Source of the DNA: Sphingomonas taxi
GTDB lineage: Bacteria > Pseudomonadota > Alphaproteobacteria > Sphingomonadales > Sphingomonadaceae
Assembly: GCA_003243195.1 (NCBI GenBank)
Contig: QFQI01000007.1
Span: 69,337-133,336, forward strand
Direction: 5' to 3'
DNA: 64,000 bases
A program made the translations under genes and the position numbers. Below are positions 15,980-23,748 of this stretch, one piece after another. Within the stretch, counting starts at the first letter, position 1. Each line of letters opens with the position of its first letter. Below the pieces are notes generated by a model. That model saw only the letters and a list, made by a program, of their open reading frames with translations, did not search any database and had not been told where the DNA came from.

Positions 15980-16506
15980 GCGAACGGCGACTGCTGATCG
16001 TCGAGGATGACGAGGTGCTCGCGCGGACATTGGCGCGGTCGTTCGAGCGGCGCGGCTATCAGGTGCGCGCGATCACCGATCCCGACGATCTGGATGCGGT
16101 CGCCGCCACGCTGCGCCCGGATCATGCGGTGGTCGACCTGCGGCTGGGGCACGCGTCGGGCCTGCCGTGCGTGGCGCGGCTCCACGCGCTGGACCCGTTG
16201 ATGCGGATCGTGGTGCTGACCGGCTTTGCCAGCATCGCCACCGCGGTGGAGGCGGTGAAGCTGGGTGCGACCAACTATCTGTCGAAGCCCGCCAATTCCG
16301 ACGATATCGAGGCGGCGTTCGGCGCGACCGGCGCGGGGGACGCCAGCGTGGAGCTGGTCGCGCCGCCCACCTCGCTGCGCACGCTGGAATGGGAGCATAT
16401 CCACCAGACGCTGGCTGACTGCGGCTTCAACGTGTCGGAAGCGGCGCGGCGGCTGGGGATGCACCGCCGGACGCTGGCGCGCAAACTGGGCAAGCGGCAC
16501 CTGTGA
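15976..16506 (+). CDS. regA: RegA/PrrA/ActR-type response regulator
   Basis: The 176-residue regulator has a receiver domain with acidic pair Asp11-Asp12, phosphorylated Asp54 (AVVDLRLG), Thr82 and Lys104 (YLSKPAN). A short Pro-containing linker leads to the Fis-type helix-turn-helix NVSEAARRLGMHRRTLARKL, nearly the invariant RegA DNA-binding helix. Its ATGA overlap with regB shows coupling. It would bind degenerate GCGNC-rich sites; I could not define one with confidence in the oxidase promoters here. It ends 10 bases from the convergent glycosyltransferase gene. Confidence 0.93.
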   Translation: MSERRLLIVEDDEVLARTLARSFERRGYQVRAITDPDDLDAVAATLRPDHAVVDLRLGHASGLPCVARLHALDPLMRIVVLTGFASIATAVEAVKLGATNYLSKPANSDDIEAAFGATGAGDASVELVAPPTSLRTLEWEHIHQTLADCGFNVSEAARRLGMHRRTLARKLGKRHL

Positions 16507-16516
16507 CGAGGCGCGC

Positions 16517-17521
16517 TCAGCCGAGAATCCGGCGGTAGAGCGCGAGATAATCGTCCGCCATTCGCTCCACGCTGAACCGTTCGGCGACGGCGCGGCGGCA
16601 GGCGGCGCGGTCGATCTCGCCGGCGCGCTCGATCGCGGCGACCGCCTGCGCGGGCGTGTCCACCAGAAAGCCGGTCACGCCGTCGTCGATCAGCTCGGGC
16701 ATCGAACCGCGCCGCGTGGCGATCACCGGCGTGCCGCAGGCGAGCGCCTCGACCACCGACAGGCCGAACGGTTCGTCGAAGTTGATGAGGTGGAGCAAGG
16801 CGCGCGCGCCGCCCAGCGCGGCGATCCGCGCCGCGCCGCCGACCGCGCCATGGTAGCGGATCGTCGCGTCCAGCGCGGGGGCGACCTCGCGTTCGTGATA
16901 GCCGGAATCCTGGACGATCCCGTACAGGTCGAGCGCGCGGCCCGCGGCGCGGGCGGCGGCGATCGCCTCCGCCGCGCCCTTGTCCGGGTGGAGGCGGCCG
17001 AAGAACAGCAGCGTCTCGCCGCCATCCGGCGAGAAGCGGAAGTCGTCCAGCGGGATGCCATGGTGGATGGTCGCGGCGTACCGCAGCGCCGGATGGCGGT
17101 CCGCATCGCTGATCGCGACATAATGCACGCGATCCTGGAACGGTGCGTACATCGGCAGGATGCGGTCGGAGGAGAAGCCGTGGATGGTGGTGACCATCGG
17201 CGTGTCGACCAGCGGCGCGAAGGCGTGCGCGGGGAAATCGGCCTGGTTGTGGATCAGGTCGAAGCGGTCCGCCTGTGCGAAGAGATGCGCGAGATGGCGA
17301 TATTCCCAGACCTTCGCGTCGACCGCCGGATCCTCGGAATAGGGCGCGGGGACGACGCCGTCGAGCGTGGCGGCGGTGAGGCTGTCGAGCGTCGCGAACA
17401 GCGTGACGTCCACCCCGCGCGCGACCAGCGCCTCGGTCAGCAGGTGCGTGACCAGCTCCCATGGACCGTAATGGCGCGGCGGCGTGCGCCACGCGATCGG
17501 GGCGAGCATGGCGATCTTCAT
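16517..17521 (-). CDS. Glycosyltransferase family 4 protein
   Basis: The 334-residue protein has a GT-B fold: N-terminal MKIAMLAPIAWRTPPRHYGP and ELVTHLLTEALVARGVDVTL, a linker, and a C-terminal domain with LLFFGRLHPDKGAAEAI and the nucleotide-sugar motif EPFGLSVVEALACGTPVIA. This is the GT4 E-x7-E pattern. Donor and acceptor cannot be read from the sequence; relatives act in glycan, glycolipid or trehalose-like synthesis. It is followed downstream on its strand by nothing related; the GH13 gene lies upstream of it by 80 bases on the same strand, so the two may form a small sugar operon. Confidence 0.85.
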   Translation of the reverse strand: MKIAMLAPIAWRTPPRHYGPWELVTHLLTEALVARGVDVTLFATLDSLTAATLDGVVPAPYSEDPAVDAKVWEYRHLAHLFAQADRFDLIHNQADFPAHAFAPLVDTPMVTTIHGFSSDRILPMYAPFQDRVHYVAISDADRHPALRYAATIHHGIPLDDFRFSPDGGETLLFFGRLHPDKGAAEAIAAARAAGRALDLYGIVQDSGYHEREVAPALDATIRYHGAVGGAARIAALGGARALLHLINFDEPFGLSVVEALACGTPVIATRRGSMPELIDDGVTGFLVDTPAQAVAAIERAGEIDRAACRRAVAERFSVERMADDYLALYRRILG

Positions 17522-17600
17522 TCGGGTTTCTCTTGTTCGTCGAATGCCGGCGGGGCTTGGCGCCGCGTCCGCGTGCCGTCCATTCCGGCGCCGGTGGAGA

Positions 17601-19184
17601 TCATGGCCGGAAGATCAGCCCTTCATTGGCGTAGAGCATTCCGGGTTCGGGGTCGCCATCCAGCGTCGATGCCAGCACATTGCCGGCCCAGTCGAAGGTG
17701 ATGGCGCGCGCCGTCAGGTTCAGCGCCACCCGCAGCACCTCGCCGCCATAGCGCCGCTCATAGGCCAGCACGCCGTCGGGCGCCTCCAGCAGGCGGAAGT
17801 CGCCCACCGACAAGGTGGGGTGCGCGCGCCGCAAGGCCAGCAGCCGGCGGTAGAGCGCCAGCATCGACGTGGGGTCGCCGGCCTGCGCCGCGACGTTGCG
17901 CACCGGCCAGTCCGGGTTGAGCGGCAGCCATGGCTCGGCGGTGCTGAAGCCGGCATGGGGCGAGGTGTCCCACGGCATCGGGGTGCGCGAGCGGTCGCGC
18001 CCGATGCCCAGCCCCGGCTGGCGCAATTCCTGCGGATCGCGGACCCGCTGCGGCGGGATATCGACCTGCCCGATGCCCAGTTCGTCGCCCTGATAGAGCG
18101 TCGGCGTGCCGCGCAGCGTCAGCAGCAGCATCGCCGCGACGCGCGCCTGCGCCTCGCCGATGCGCGCGGCGATCCGCGGGGCGTCGTGGCTGCCGATCAC
18201 CCAGTTCGGCCAGCCGTGCGGCGGCAGGCTCGCTTCATAGGCGGCGATCGTCGCGCGCAGCGTTGCGGCATCCCATGCATTTTCGATCAACTGGAAGTTG
18301 AACGGCAGATGGACCTGCGGGCGCTCGGGCGTGCCGTACCAGCGCGCATGGGCGTCGTTGGGCAGGAAGATCTCGCCGATCAGCACGCGTTCGCCATAGG
18401 AATCGGCCAGCGCGCGCATCTCGGCGGCGACGGCGTGCGCTTCCGGCTGGTCGGTGGAGTGGCGCTGGATCAGCCGGTCGCGTTCGGTGATGCCGGGGCG
18501 CCAATAGGGATTGGGCGGATTGTCAGGAAAGCCTTCCGCCTTCACGATGTGCCACAGTACGTCGATGCGGAAACCATCGACACCGCGATCGAACCAGAAG
18601 CGCATCGCGTCCAGCATCGCGGCCTTCACCGCCGGGTTGCGCCAGTTGAGATCGGGTTGCTGGCGAAGGAAGGCGTGCAGGTAATATTGGCCAGTCGCGG
18701 CGTCCCATTCCCATGCCGAGCCGCCGAAATCGCTGATCCAGTTGTTGGGCGGCCCGCCGTCCGGTTTCGCGTCGCGCCAGATGTACCAGTCGCGCTTCGG
18801 ATCGGTGCGGCTGGAGCGGCTTTGCACGAACCACGGATGCTGGTCCGAACTATGGTTGGGGACGAAATCGAGCAGCAGTTTCAGCCCGCGCACATGAACC
18901 GCGCCTAGCAGCCGGTCGAAGGCGGCGAGATCGCCGAACAGCGGGTCGATGCCGCAATAATCGGCGACGTCATAGCCATAGTCGGCCATCGGCGAGGGAA
19001 AAACCGGCGACAGCCAGATCGCGTCCACGCCGAGCGCGGCGACATGATCGAGCCGGCGTTCGATCCCGGCGAGGTCGCCCACGCCGTCGCCGTCGCTGTC
19101 CTGAAACGAGCGCGGATAGATCTGGTAGACGGTGCCGCTTTCCCACCACGGGTGCGAGCGGCGATCGTGTCGGTCGGTCGTCAT
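17601..19184 (-). CDS. GH13 alpha-glucosidase
   Basis: The 527-residue enzyme shows the GH13 (oligo-1,6-glucosidase/alpha-glucosidase) regions in order: WWESGTVYQIYPRSFQDSDG, the DFVPNHSSDQHPWF region, GFRIDVLWHIVK with the nucleophile Asp, LIGEIFLPND with the acid/base Glu, and VIGSHDAPRIA with the third Asp. LYQGDELGIGQVDIP and the C-terminal beta domain complete it. No signal peptide is seen, so it is likely cytosolic and cleaves glucose from maltose-type or other alpha-glucosides. The start MTTDRHDRRSHPWW is normal. Its 5' end lies close to the divergent oxidase operon. Confidence 0.92.
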   Translation of the reverse strand: MTTDRHDRRSHPWWESGTVYQIYPRSFQDSDGDGVGDLAGIERRLDHVAALGVDAIWLSPVFPSPMADYGYDVADYCGIDPLFGDLAAFDRLLGAVHVRGLKLLLDFVPNHSSDQHPWFVQSRSSRTDPKRDWYIWRDAKPDGGPPNNWISDFGGSAWEWDAATGQYYLHAFLRQQPDLNWRNPAVKAAMLDAMRFWFDRGVDGFRIDVLWHIVKAEGFPDNPPNPYWRPGITERDRLIQRHSTDQPEAHAVAAEMRALADSYGERVLIGEIFLPNDAHARWYGTPERPQVHLPFNFQLIENAWDAATLRATIAAYEASLPPHGWPNWVIGSHDAPRIAARIGEAQARVAAMLLLTLRGTPTLYQGDELGIGQVDIPPQRVRDPQELRQPGLGIGRDRSRTPMPWDTSPHAGFSTAEPWLPLNPDWPVRNVAAQAGDPTSMLALYRRLLALRRAHPTLSVGDFRLLEAPDGVLAYERRYGGEVLRVALNLTARAITFDWAGNVLASTLDGDPEPGMLYANEGLIFRP

Positions 19185-19206
19185 CGGCGGGATAACCGCG
19201 GGCGGC

Positions 19207-20262
19207 GTGAGACGATCCGTCGCGTCCTTCGTCCTTCCCGCCCGACGGCGCGCGCATCACCGCGGCCGGCAACATTTCGTCACCCGTCGTGGAGGAACAA
19301 AGCAGCCGCATCGGCTCTTTCCGTCTTACTGCGGCAAGGGGGCGGCGATTTTCGGTTCGGGGCGGCAATCGGCATTCACGACATTCGGAACGGAGGCCGC
19401 ATGGCTGGCCGGGCTGACCGGCTGGATGGTGCTGGGCGCGGTGGTGATCGCGGCGGCGGTGGCGGCGCTGATGGTCGTCGCCAGCCGCTCACGCGAGGGG
19501 GCGCTGACCCACAAACAGGGCATGCGGCTGGTGCTCTGGGCCGGGGGCGTGGTGCCGACGGTGGTGCTGCTGACGTTGCTCGTCTCCACCCTTCCGGCGA
19601 TGCGGCCGATCCGGTCCGCCCCCGACGACCTGCGCGTGCGCGTCACCGGCGAGCAATTCTGGTGGCGGGTGCGTTACGAGCCGCCCGGCCAGCCGCGCCT
19701 CGACGCCGCCAACGAGCTGCGCATCCCCGTCGGGCGCAACGTCGAACTGCTGCTGGACGCGGGCGACGTGCTGCACAGTTTCTGGGTGCCGGGTCTGGCG
19801 GGCAAGATGGACATGGTGCCCGGCCGCACCAACCGGCTGGTGGTGCACGCGACCCGCGCTGGGCGCTTTCGCGGGCAATGCGCGGAATTCTGCGGATTGA
19901 GCCACGCGTTGATGGCGTTCGACGTGGTGGCGATGGAGCCGGCGGCGTTCGATGCGTGGCTGGCCGCGCAGCGCGCGCCGGTGCGCGGCGGCGGTGACGG
20001 TGCACGGCTGTTCGCCGCGCATGGCTGCGGCGGTTGCCATCAGGTGCGCGGGGTGACCGATGGAACGATCGGGCCGGACCTGACGCATCTGGGCGCGCGC
20101 CAGACGCTGGCGGCGGGGATGCAGCCGCTGACCACCGCGCATCTGATGCGCTTCATCCGGCACGCGCCCGACGTGAAGCCGGGCGCGCGGATGCCCGCCT
20201 ATCCCCGGATGACGGACAAGGACGCCGCGACGATCGCGCGCTGGCTGGAGCAATTGCCATGA
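19207..20262 (+). CDS. Cytochrome c oxidase subunit II fused to a cytochrome c domain
   Basis: Two TM helices (about AAWLAGLTGWMVLGAVVIAA and LVLWAGGVVPTVVLLTLLVS) are followed by the cupredoxin domain with CuA ligands: HSFWVPGLAGKMDMVPGRTN and GQCAEFCGLSHALM. A C-terminal monoheme cytochrome c domain has CGGCH and a probable axial Met in GARMPAYPRM. This is caa3-type architecture; it takes electrons from c-type cytochromes and passes them to CuA. The start is uncertain: in-frame codons are GTG 19132, GTG 19207 and ATG 19426 (inside TM1), and none gives a normal signal peptide. A lipobox-like stretch appears split between frames near 19325. It overlaps the next gene by 4 bases. Confidence 0.82.
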   Translation: MRRSVASFVLPARRRAHHRGRQHFVTRRGGTKQPHRLFPSYCGKGAAIFGSGRQSAFTTFGTEAAWLAGLTGWMVLGAVVIAAAVAALMVVASRSREGALTHKQGMRLVLWAGGVVPTVVLLTLLVSTLPAMRPIRSAPDDLRVRVTGEQFWWRVRYEPPGQPRLDAANELRIPVGRNVELLLDAGDVLHSFWVPGLAGKMDMVPGRTNRLVVHATRAGRFRGQCAEFCGLSHALMAFDVVAMEPAAFDAWLAAQRAPVRGGGDGARLFAAHGCGGCHQVRGVTDGTIGPDLTHLGARQTLAAGMQPLTTAHLMRFIRHAPDVKPGARMPAYPRMTDKDAATIARWLEQLP

Positions 20263-22784
20263 GCCTCCACGCGCAGGACGATCCCGCGCTGCGTGCCGCG
20301 CAGGAGGAACGGCTGCGCGCGGTGTGGAAGCCGCCGCAGGGGTGGTTCTTCCGCTGGACCGACACCAACAACAATCAGGTCGGGGTCTGGTATACGCTGA
20401 CCGCCTTCGGGTTCATGCTGTTCGCGGGCGTGCTGGCGCTCATCATGCGCGCGCAACTGGCGCAACCCGGCAACGATCTCGTCACCCCGTCGACCTTCAA
20501 CCAGCTGTTCACGCTGCACGGGTCGATGATGATGTTCCTGTTCGCGGTGCCGATGTTCGAGGCGGTGTCGATCATCCTGCTGCCGCAATTGCTCGGCGCG
20601 CGCGACCTGCCGTTCCCGCGCCTGAGCGCGTTCGGTTACTGGAGCTTCCTGATCGGCGGAGTGTTCGTCTCCGGCTCGATCTTCTTCGATGTGGCGCCCG
20701 ATGGCGGGTGGTTCATGTATCCCCCGTTCACGACCCGCACCGACCTGTCGGGGCTGGGCGCGGACATCTGGATGCTGGGGCTGTCCTTCATAGAGGTGTC
20801 GTCGGTGGCGGCGGCGGTGGAGCTGATCGTCGGCGTGCTGAAATGCCGTCCGCCGGGGATGCGGCTGAACCTGATGCCGCTCTACGCCTGGTACATCCTG
20901 GTCGTGGCGGTGATGATCCTGTTCGCCTTCCCGCCGCTGATCGCGGGCGACGTGCTGTTCGAACTGGAGCGGCTGCTCGGCTGGCCGTTCTTCGACGCCG
21001 CGAAGGGCGGCGATCCGATCCTGTGGCAGCATCTGTTCTGGATCTTCGGCCATCCGGAGGTCTACATCGTCTTCCTGCCGTCGATCGCGCTGTTCGCGAT
21101 GATCGTGCCGACCTTCGCGCGGCGGCATCTGCTCGGCTATCCGTGGATCGTGCTGGCGGCGGTGGGAACGGCGTTCCTCAGCTTCGGGCTGTGGGTGCAC
21201 CATATGTTCACCACGGGCCTGCCCAAGATCAGCCTGGCGTTCTTCTCCGCCGCGTCGGAGGCGGTGGCGATCCCGACCGGGATCCAGATCTTTGCGTTCA
21301 TCGCGACGATGTGGGCGGGCCGGGTCGTCTGGTCGACGCCGCTGCTGTACGTCACCGGCTCGATCGCGATCTTCGTGATCGGCGGGCTGACCGGCGTGAT
21401 GGTGGCGATCGCGCCGTTCGACTGGCAGGCGCACGACACCTATTTCATCGTCGCGCACCTGCATTACGTGCTGATCGGCGGCACGCTGATCCCGTTGTTC
21501 GGCGGACTTTATTATTACTGGCCGCTGATTACAGGCAAGAAGCTGTCCGACCGGCTCGGGCGCATCGCCTTCTGGCTGCTGTTCGGCGGCGCGAACCTGA
21601 CGTTCTTCCCGATGCATTTCTCCGGACTGCTGGGGATGCCGCGCCGCGTGTTCACCTACCCCGAGGAACTCGGGATCGGCGGGCTGAACCTGGCCTCCAC
21701 GATCGGCTCCTACGTGTTCGCCGCCGGCGTGGCGATCGTGTGCGTCGACCTCATGCTCAGCCCGCGGCGCGAGAAGTCGCCGCGCAATCCGTGGAACGCC
21801 GGCACGCTGGAATGGCTGGCGCACCCGGATGACGAGGATTGGGGCGTCCGTTCGGTCCCGCTGATCGAGAGCCGCTATCCGATCTGGGACCAGAAGGATT
21901 TTGTCGCCAAGGTCGACGAGGGCCGCTTCTTCCTGCCCGATGCCGAGGAAGGGCGGCGCGAGACGATCGTGACCAGCGTGCTCGACGCGCGCCCGCTGCA
22001 GGTGGTGCGACTGGGCGGGCCGAGCATCAAGCCGATGCTGACCGCGATCGCGCTGGGCAGCGTGTTCATCCTGACGACCTATCATTTCTACTGGGCGGCG
22101 CTGGTCGGGGTGGTGGCGACGCTGTTCATGGTGCTGCTGTGGCTGTGGACCGGCACCGCGGAGATCCCGGAAAAGGACTGCAAGCCGATCGGGCACGGAA
22201 TCGAGCTGCCGCTCTATATCTCCGGCGCGTCGGCGAGCGGGTGGTGGGCGATGTTCATCACGATGCTGGCGGATGCGACCGCCTTTTCCGGGCTGGTGTT
22301 CGGCTATTATTTCTTCTGGACGCGGCACCCGGATTTCCCGCCGTCGGGACCGGGGATGGACGGGCCGGGCGCGTTCTGGCCGATGGTTGCGCTGGCGGTG
22401 TCGCTGGCCGGATGGGCGATGACGGTGGCGGCGCGCGAGACGAACCGGCGCGGCCATGTCGGCGCGGCGCGCGGATTGCTGGCCGCGGGCGCGCTGGCGT
22501 CGCTGGCGGCGATCGGCGCCGGGCTGGCGGGGCCATGGACCAGCGGGCTCGCGCCCACGCTGCACGTCTATCCCGCGATCGTGTGGACGCTGGTGATCTG
22601 GACCACCGCGCATTCGGGTGTCGGGGCGATCATGCAATCGTACACGCTGGCGCGCAGCATCGCGGGGCGGATGACGCCGCGTTACGACGCCGACGTGCGC
22701 AACATCACCGTCTACCAGCATTTCATGGCGCTGACCGCGATCGTCACCTATGCGACGATCGGCCTGTTCCCGGGGGCGGCATGA
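20259..22784 (+). CDS. Cytochrome c oxidase subunit I-III fusion
   Basis: The 841-residue protein fuses a 12-TM subunit I (about 1-560) to a subunit III-like domain (about 610-841). Ligands are His87 (TLHGSMMM), His265 and Tyr269 (GHPEVY), His314-His315 (VHHMFT), and His400 and His402 (AHLHYV). D-channel Asp116 (GARDLPF) is present. At the K-channel position IPTGIQIF has Gln343 instead of the usual Lys, while Thr340 is kept; CyoB in this window has the Lys. It reduces oxygen with electrons from the fused subunit II-cytochrome c. It is coupled by ATGA overlaps to both neighbours and matches fused CoxA-CoxC proteins of alternative alphaproteobacterial oxidases. Confidence 0.93.
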   Translation: MSLHAQDDPALRAAQEERLRAVWKPPQGWFFRWTDTNNNQVGVWYTLTAFGFMLFAGVLALIMRAQLAQPGNDLVTPSTFNQLFTLHGSMMMFLFAVPMFEAVSIILLPQLLGARDLPFPRLSAFGYWSFLIGGVFVSGSIFFDVAPDGGWFMYPPFTTRTDLSGLGADIWMLGLSFIEVSSVAAAVELIVGVLKCRPPGMRLNLMPLYAWYILVVAVMILFAFPPLIAGDVLFELERLLGWPFFDAAKGGDPILWQHLFWIFGHPEVYIVFLPSIALFAMIVPTFARRHLLGYPWIVLAAVGTAFLSFGLWVHHMFTTGLPKISLAFFSAASEAVAIPTGIQIFAFIATMWAGRVVWSTPLLYVTGSIAIFVIGGLTGVMVAIAPFDWQAHDTYFIVAHLHYVLIGGTLIPLFGGLYYYWPLITGKKLSDRLGRIAFWLLFGGANLTFFPMHFSGLLGMPRRVFTYPEELGIGGLNLASTIGSYVFAAGVAIVCVDLMLSPRREKSPRNPWNAGTLEWLAHPDDEDWGVRSVPLIESRYPIWDQKDFVAKVDEGRFFLPDAEEGRRETIVTSVLDARPLQVVRLGGPSIKPMLTAIALGSVFILTTYHFYWAALVGVVATLFMVLLWLWTGTAEIPEKDCKPIGHGIELPLYISGASASGWWAMFITMLADATAFSGLVFGYYFFWTRHPDFPPSGPGMDGPGAFWPMVALAVSLAGWAMTVAARETNRRGHVGAARGLLAAGALASLAAIGAGLAGPWTSGLAPTLHVYPAIVWTLVIWTTAHSGVGAIMQSYTLARSIAGRMTPRYDADVRNITVYQHFMALTAIVTYATIGLFPGAA

Positions 22785-23188
22785 AACCGGAAGCCCCGCG
22801 CGAGGAAGGACGGCGCAGCTTCCGCGCGCGCGTCCGTGACCTGCGGGTCACCTTGTGGACGCTGATCGTGCCGCCGGGCGTGTGGGCGGTGCATTTCCTG
22901 TTCTGCTACCTGTGGGTCGCGGTCAGTTGCGCCAAGTGGGGAGCGTTTCCGCGCTTCACCACCGCCTTCACGATCGGCACGCTGGTGGCGCTGGGGATCA
23001 TCGTGGCATCGGGGTGGATCGCCTGGGTGCAGGCGCGCACGCCGGGCGATCCGGCGCCGCATGACGAGGGCACCGACATCGACCGCCTGCGCTTCCTGGC
23101 GAAATCGACGCTGCTGCTGAGCGGGCTGAGCTTCGTCGCGGTGGTGTTCACCGCGATGCCCGCGCTGTTGCTGACGGATTGCCGGTGA
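22781..23188 (+). CDS. Three-TM membrane protein of the second oxidase operon, family not recognised
   Basis: The 135-residue protein has a basic, Arg-rich N-terminus and three predicted TM helices: LWTLIVPPGVWAVHFLFCYL, TIGTLVALGIIVASGWIAWV and LLLSGLSFVAVVFTAMPALL. The first helix carries VHF and a CYLWVAVSC pair of cysteines. It overlaps the I-III fusion (ATGA) and ctaG (GTGA), so it is translated with oxidase subunits and is probably an accessory subunit or assembly factor in the inner membrane. I do not recognise a named domain; position in the operon recalls small subunit IV-like proteins but the sequence is not the CyoD or COX4 pattern. Confidence 0.78.
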   Translation: MKPEAPREEGRRSFRARVRDLRVTLWTLIVPPGVWAVHFLFCYLWVAVSCAKWGAFPRFTTAFTIGTLVALGIIVASGWIAWVQARTPGDPAPHDEGTDIDRLRFLAKSTLLLSGLSFVAVVFTAMPALLLTDCR

Positions 23189-23748
23189 TCGCGGGGGTGC
23201 TGCTCGCGCTCGCCGCCACCGCGCTGGGTGTGGCGGGCCTTGGCATGACCGGGCATATGGCCGCGCATATGGGCGCCGTGGCGGTCGCCGCGCCGGTGCT
23301 GGCGTGGGGCTGGCGCCGGCGACGCTGGTCGAACGCCAGCGTGGGGGCGCCGCTTGCGTGGGCGACCGTCGAGTTCGTCGTGGTGTGGGCATGGCACGCC
23401 CCGGCGTTGCGCGCGCTTGTCGACGCGCAGGTCGCGGTCGCATTGGTGGAGCAGGCGATGTTCCTCGCGGTCGGTGTCGGGCTGTGGCGCGCGGCGCTGG
23501 CGCAACCGGCGGCGGGGGTGGCGGCGTTGCTGCTGACCTCCATGCACATGACGTTGCTGGGCGCGCTGATCGGGCTGGCGCCGCGACCGCTGTACGCGAT
23601 GATGGCGATGCATCCCGCACCGGGGCTGGACGCGCTGGCCGATCAGCAACTGGGCGGCGTGGTGATGCTGGTCGTGGGCGGCGCCAGCTACTGCCTGGGC
23701 GGATTGTGGATGCTCGGCATGCTGTTGAGGGAGCGCGCACCGGCATGA
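23185..23748 (+). CDS. ctaG: CtaG-type (caa3) cytochrome c oxidase assembly protein
   Basis: The 187-residue multi-TM protein matches the caa3-type CtaG family (PF09678-like): MTGHMAAHMGAVAVAAPVLA near the start, VVWAWHAPALRALVD, VEQAMFLAVGVGLW, and MHMTLLGALIGLAPRPLY. Conserved His in HMAAHM, WAWHAP and MHM may bind metal, in line with a role in CuB site assembly. GTG 23185 overlaps the upstream stop (GTGA); a TTG at 23179 is also in frame. It belongs to the five-gene oxidase operon. It is unrelated to the Cox11-type CtaG. Confidence 0.87.
   Translation: MIAGVLLALAATALGVAGLGMTGHMAAHMGAVAVAAPVLAWGWRRRRWSNASVGAPLAWATVEFVVVWAWHAPALRALVDAQVAVALVEQAMFLAVGVGLWRAALAQPAAGVAALLLTSMHMTLLGALIGLAPRPLYAMMAMHPAPGLDALADQQLGGVVMLVVGGASYCLGGLWMLGMLLRERAPA

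Noticed and set aside
20199..22721. 840-residue open frame antisense to the oxidase subunit I-III gene
   Set aside because: Composition is dominated by Arg, Gln, Asp and His as expected from the complement of a TM-rich gene; no motif or ribosome site, and the plus-strand gene is certain.
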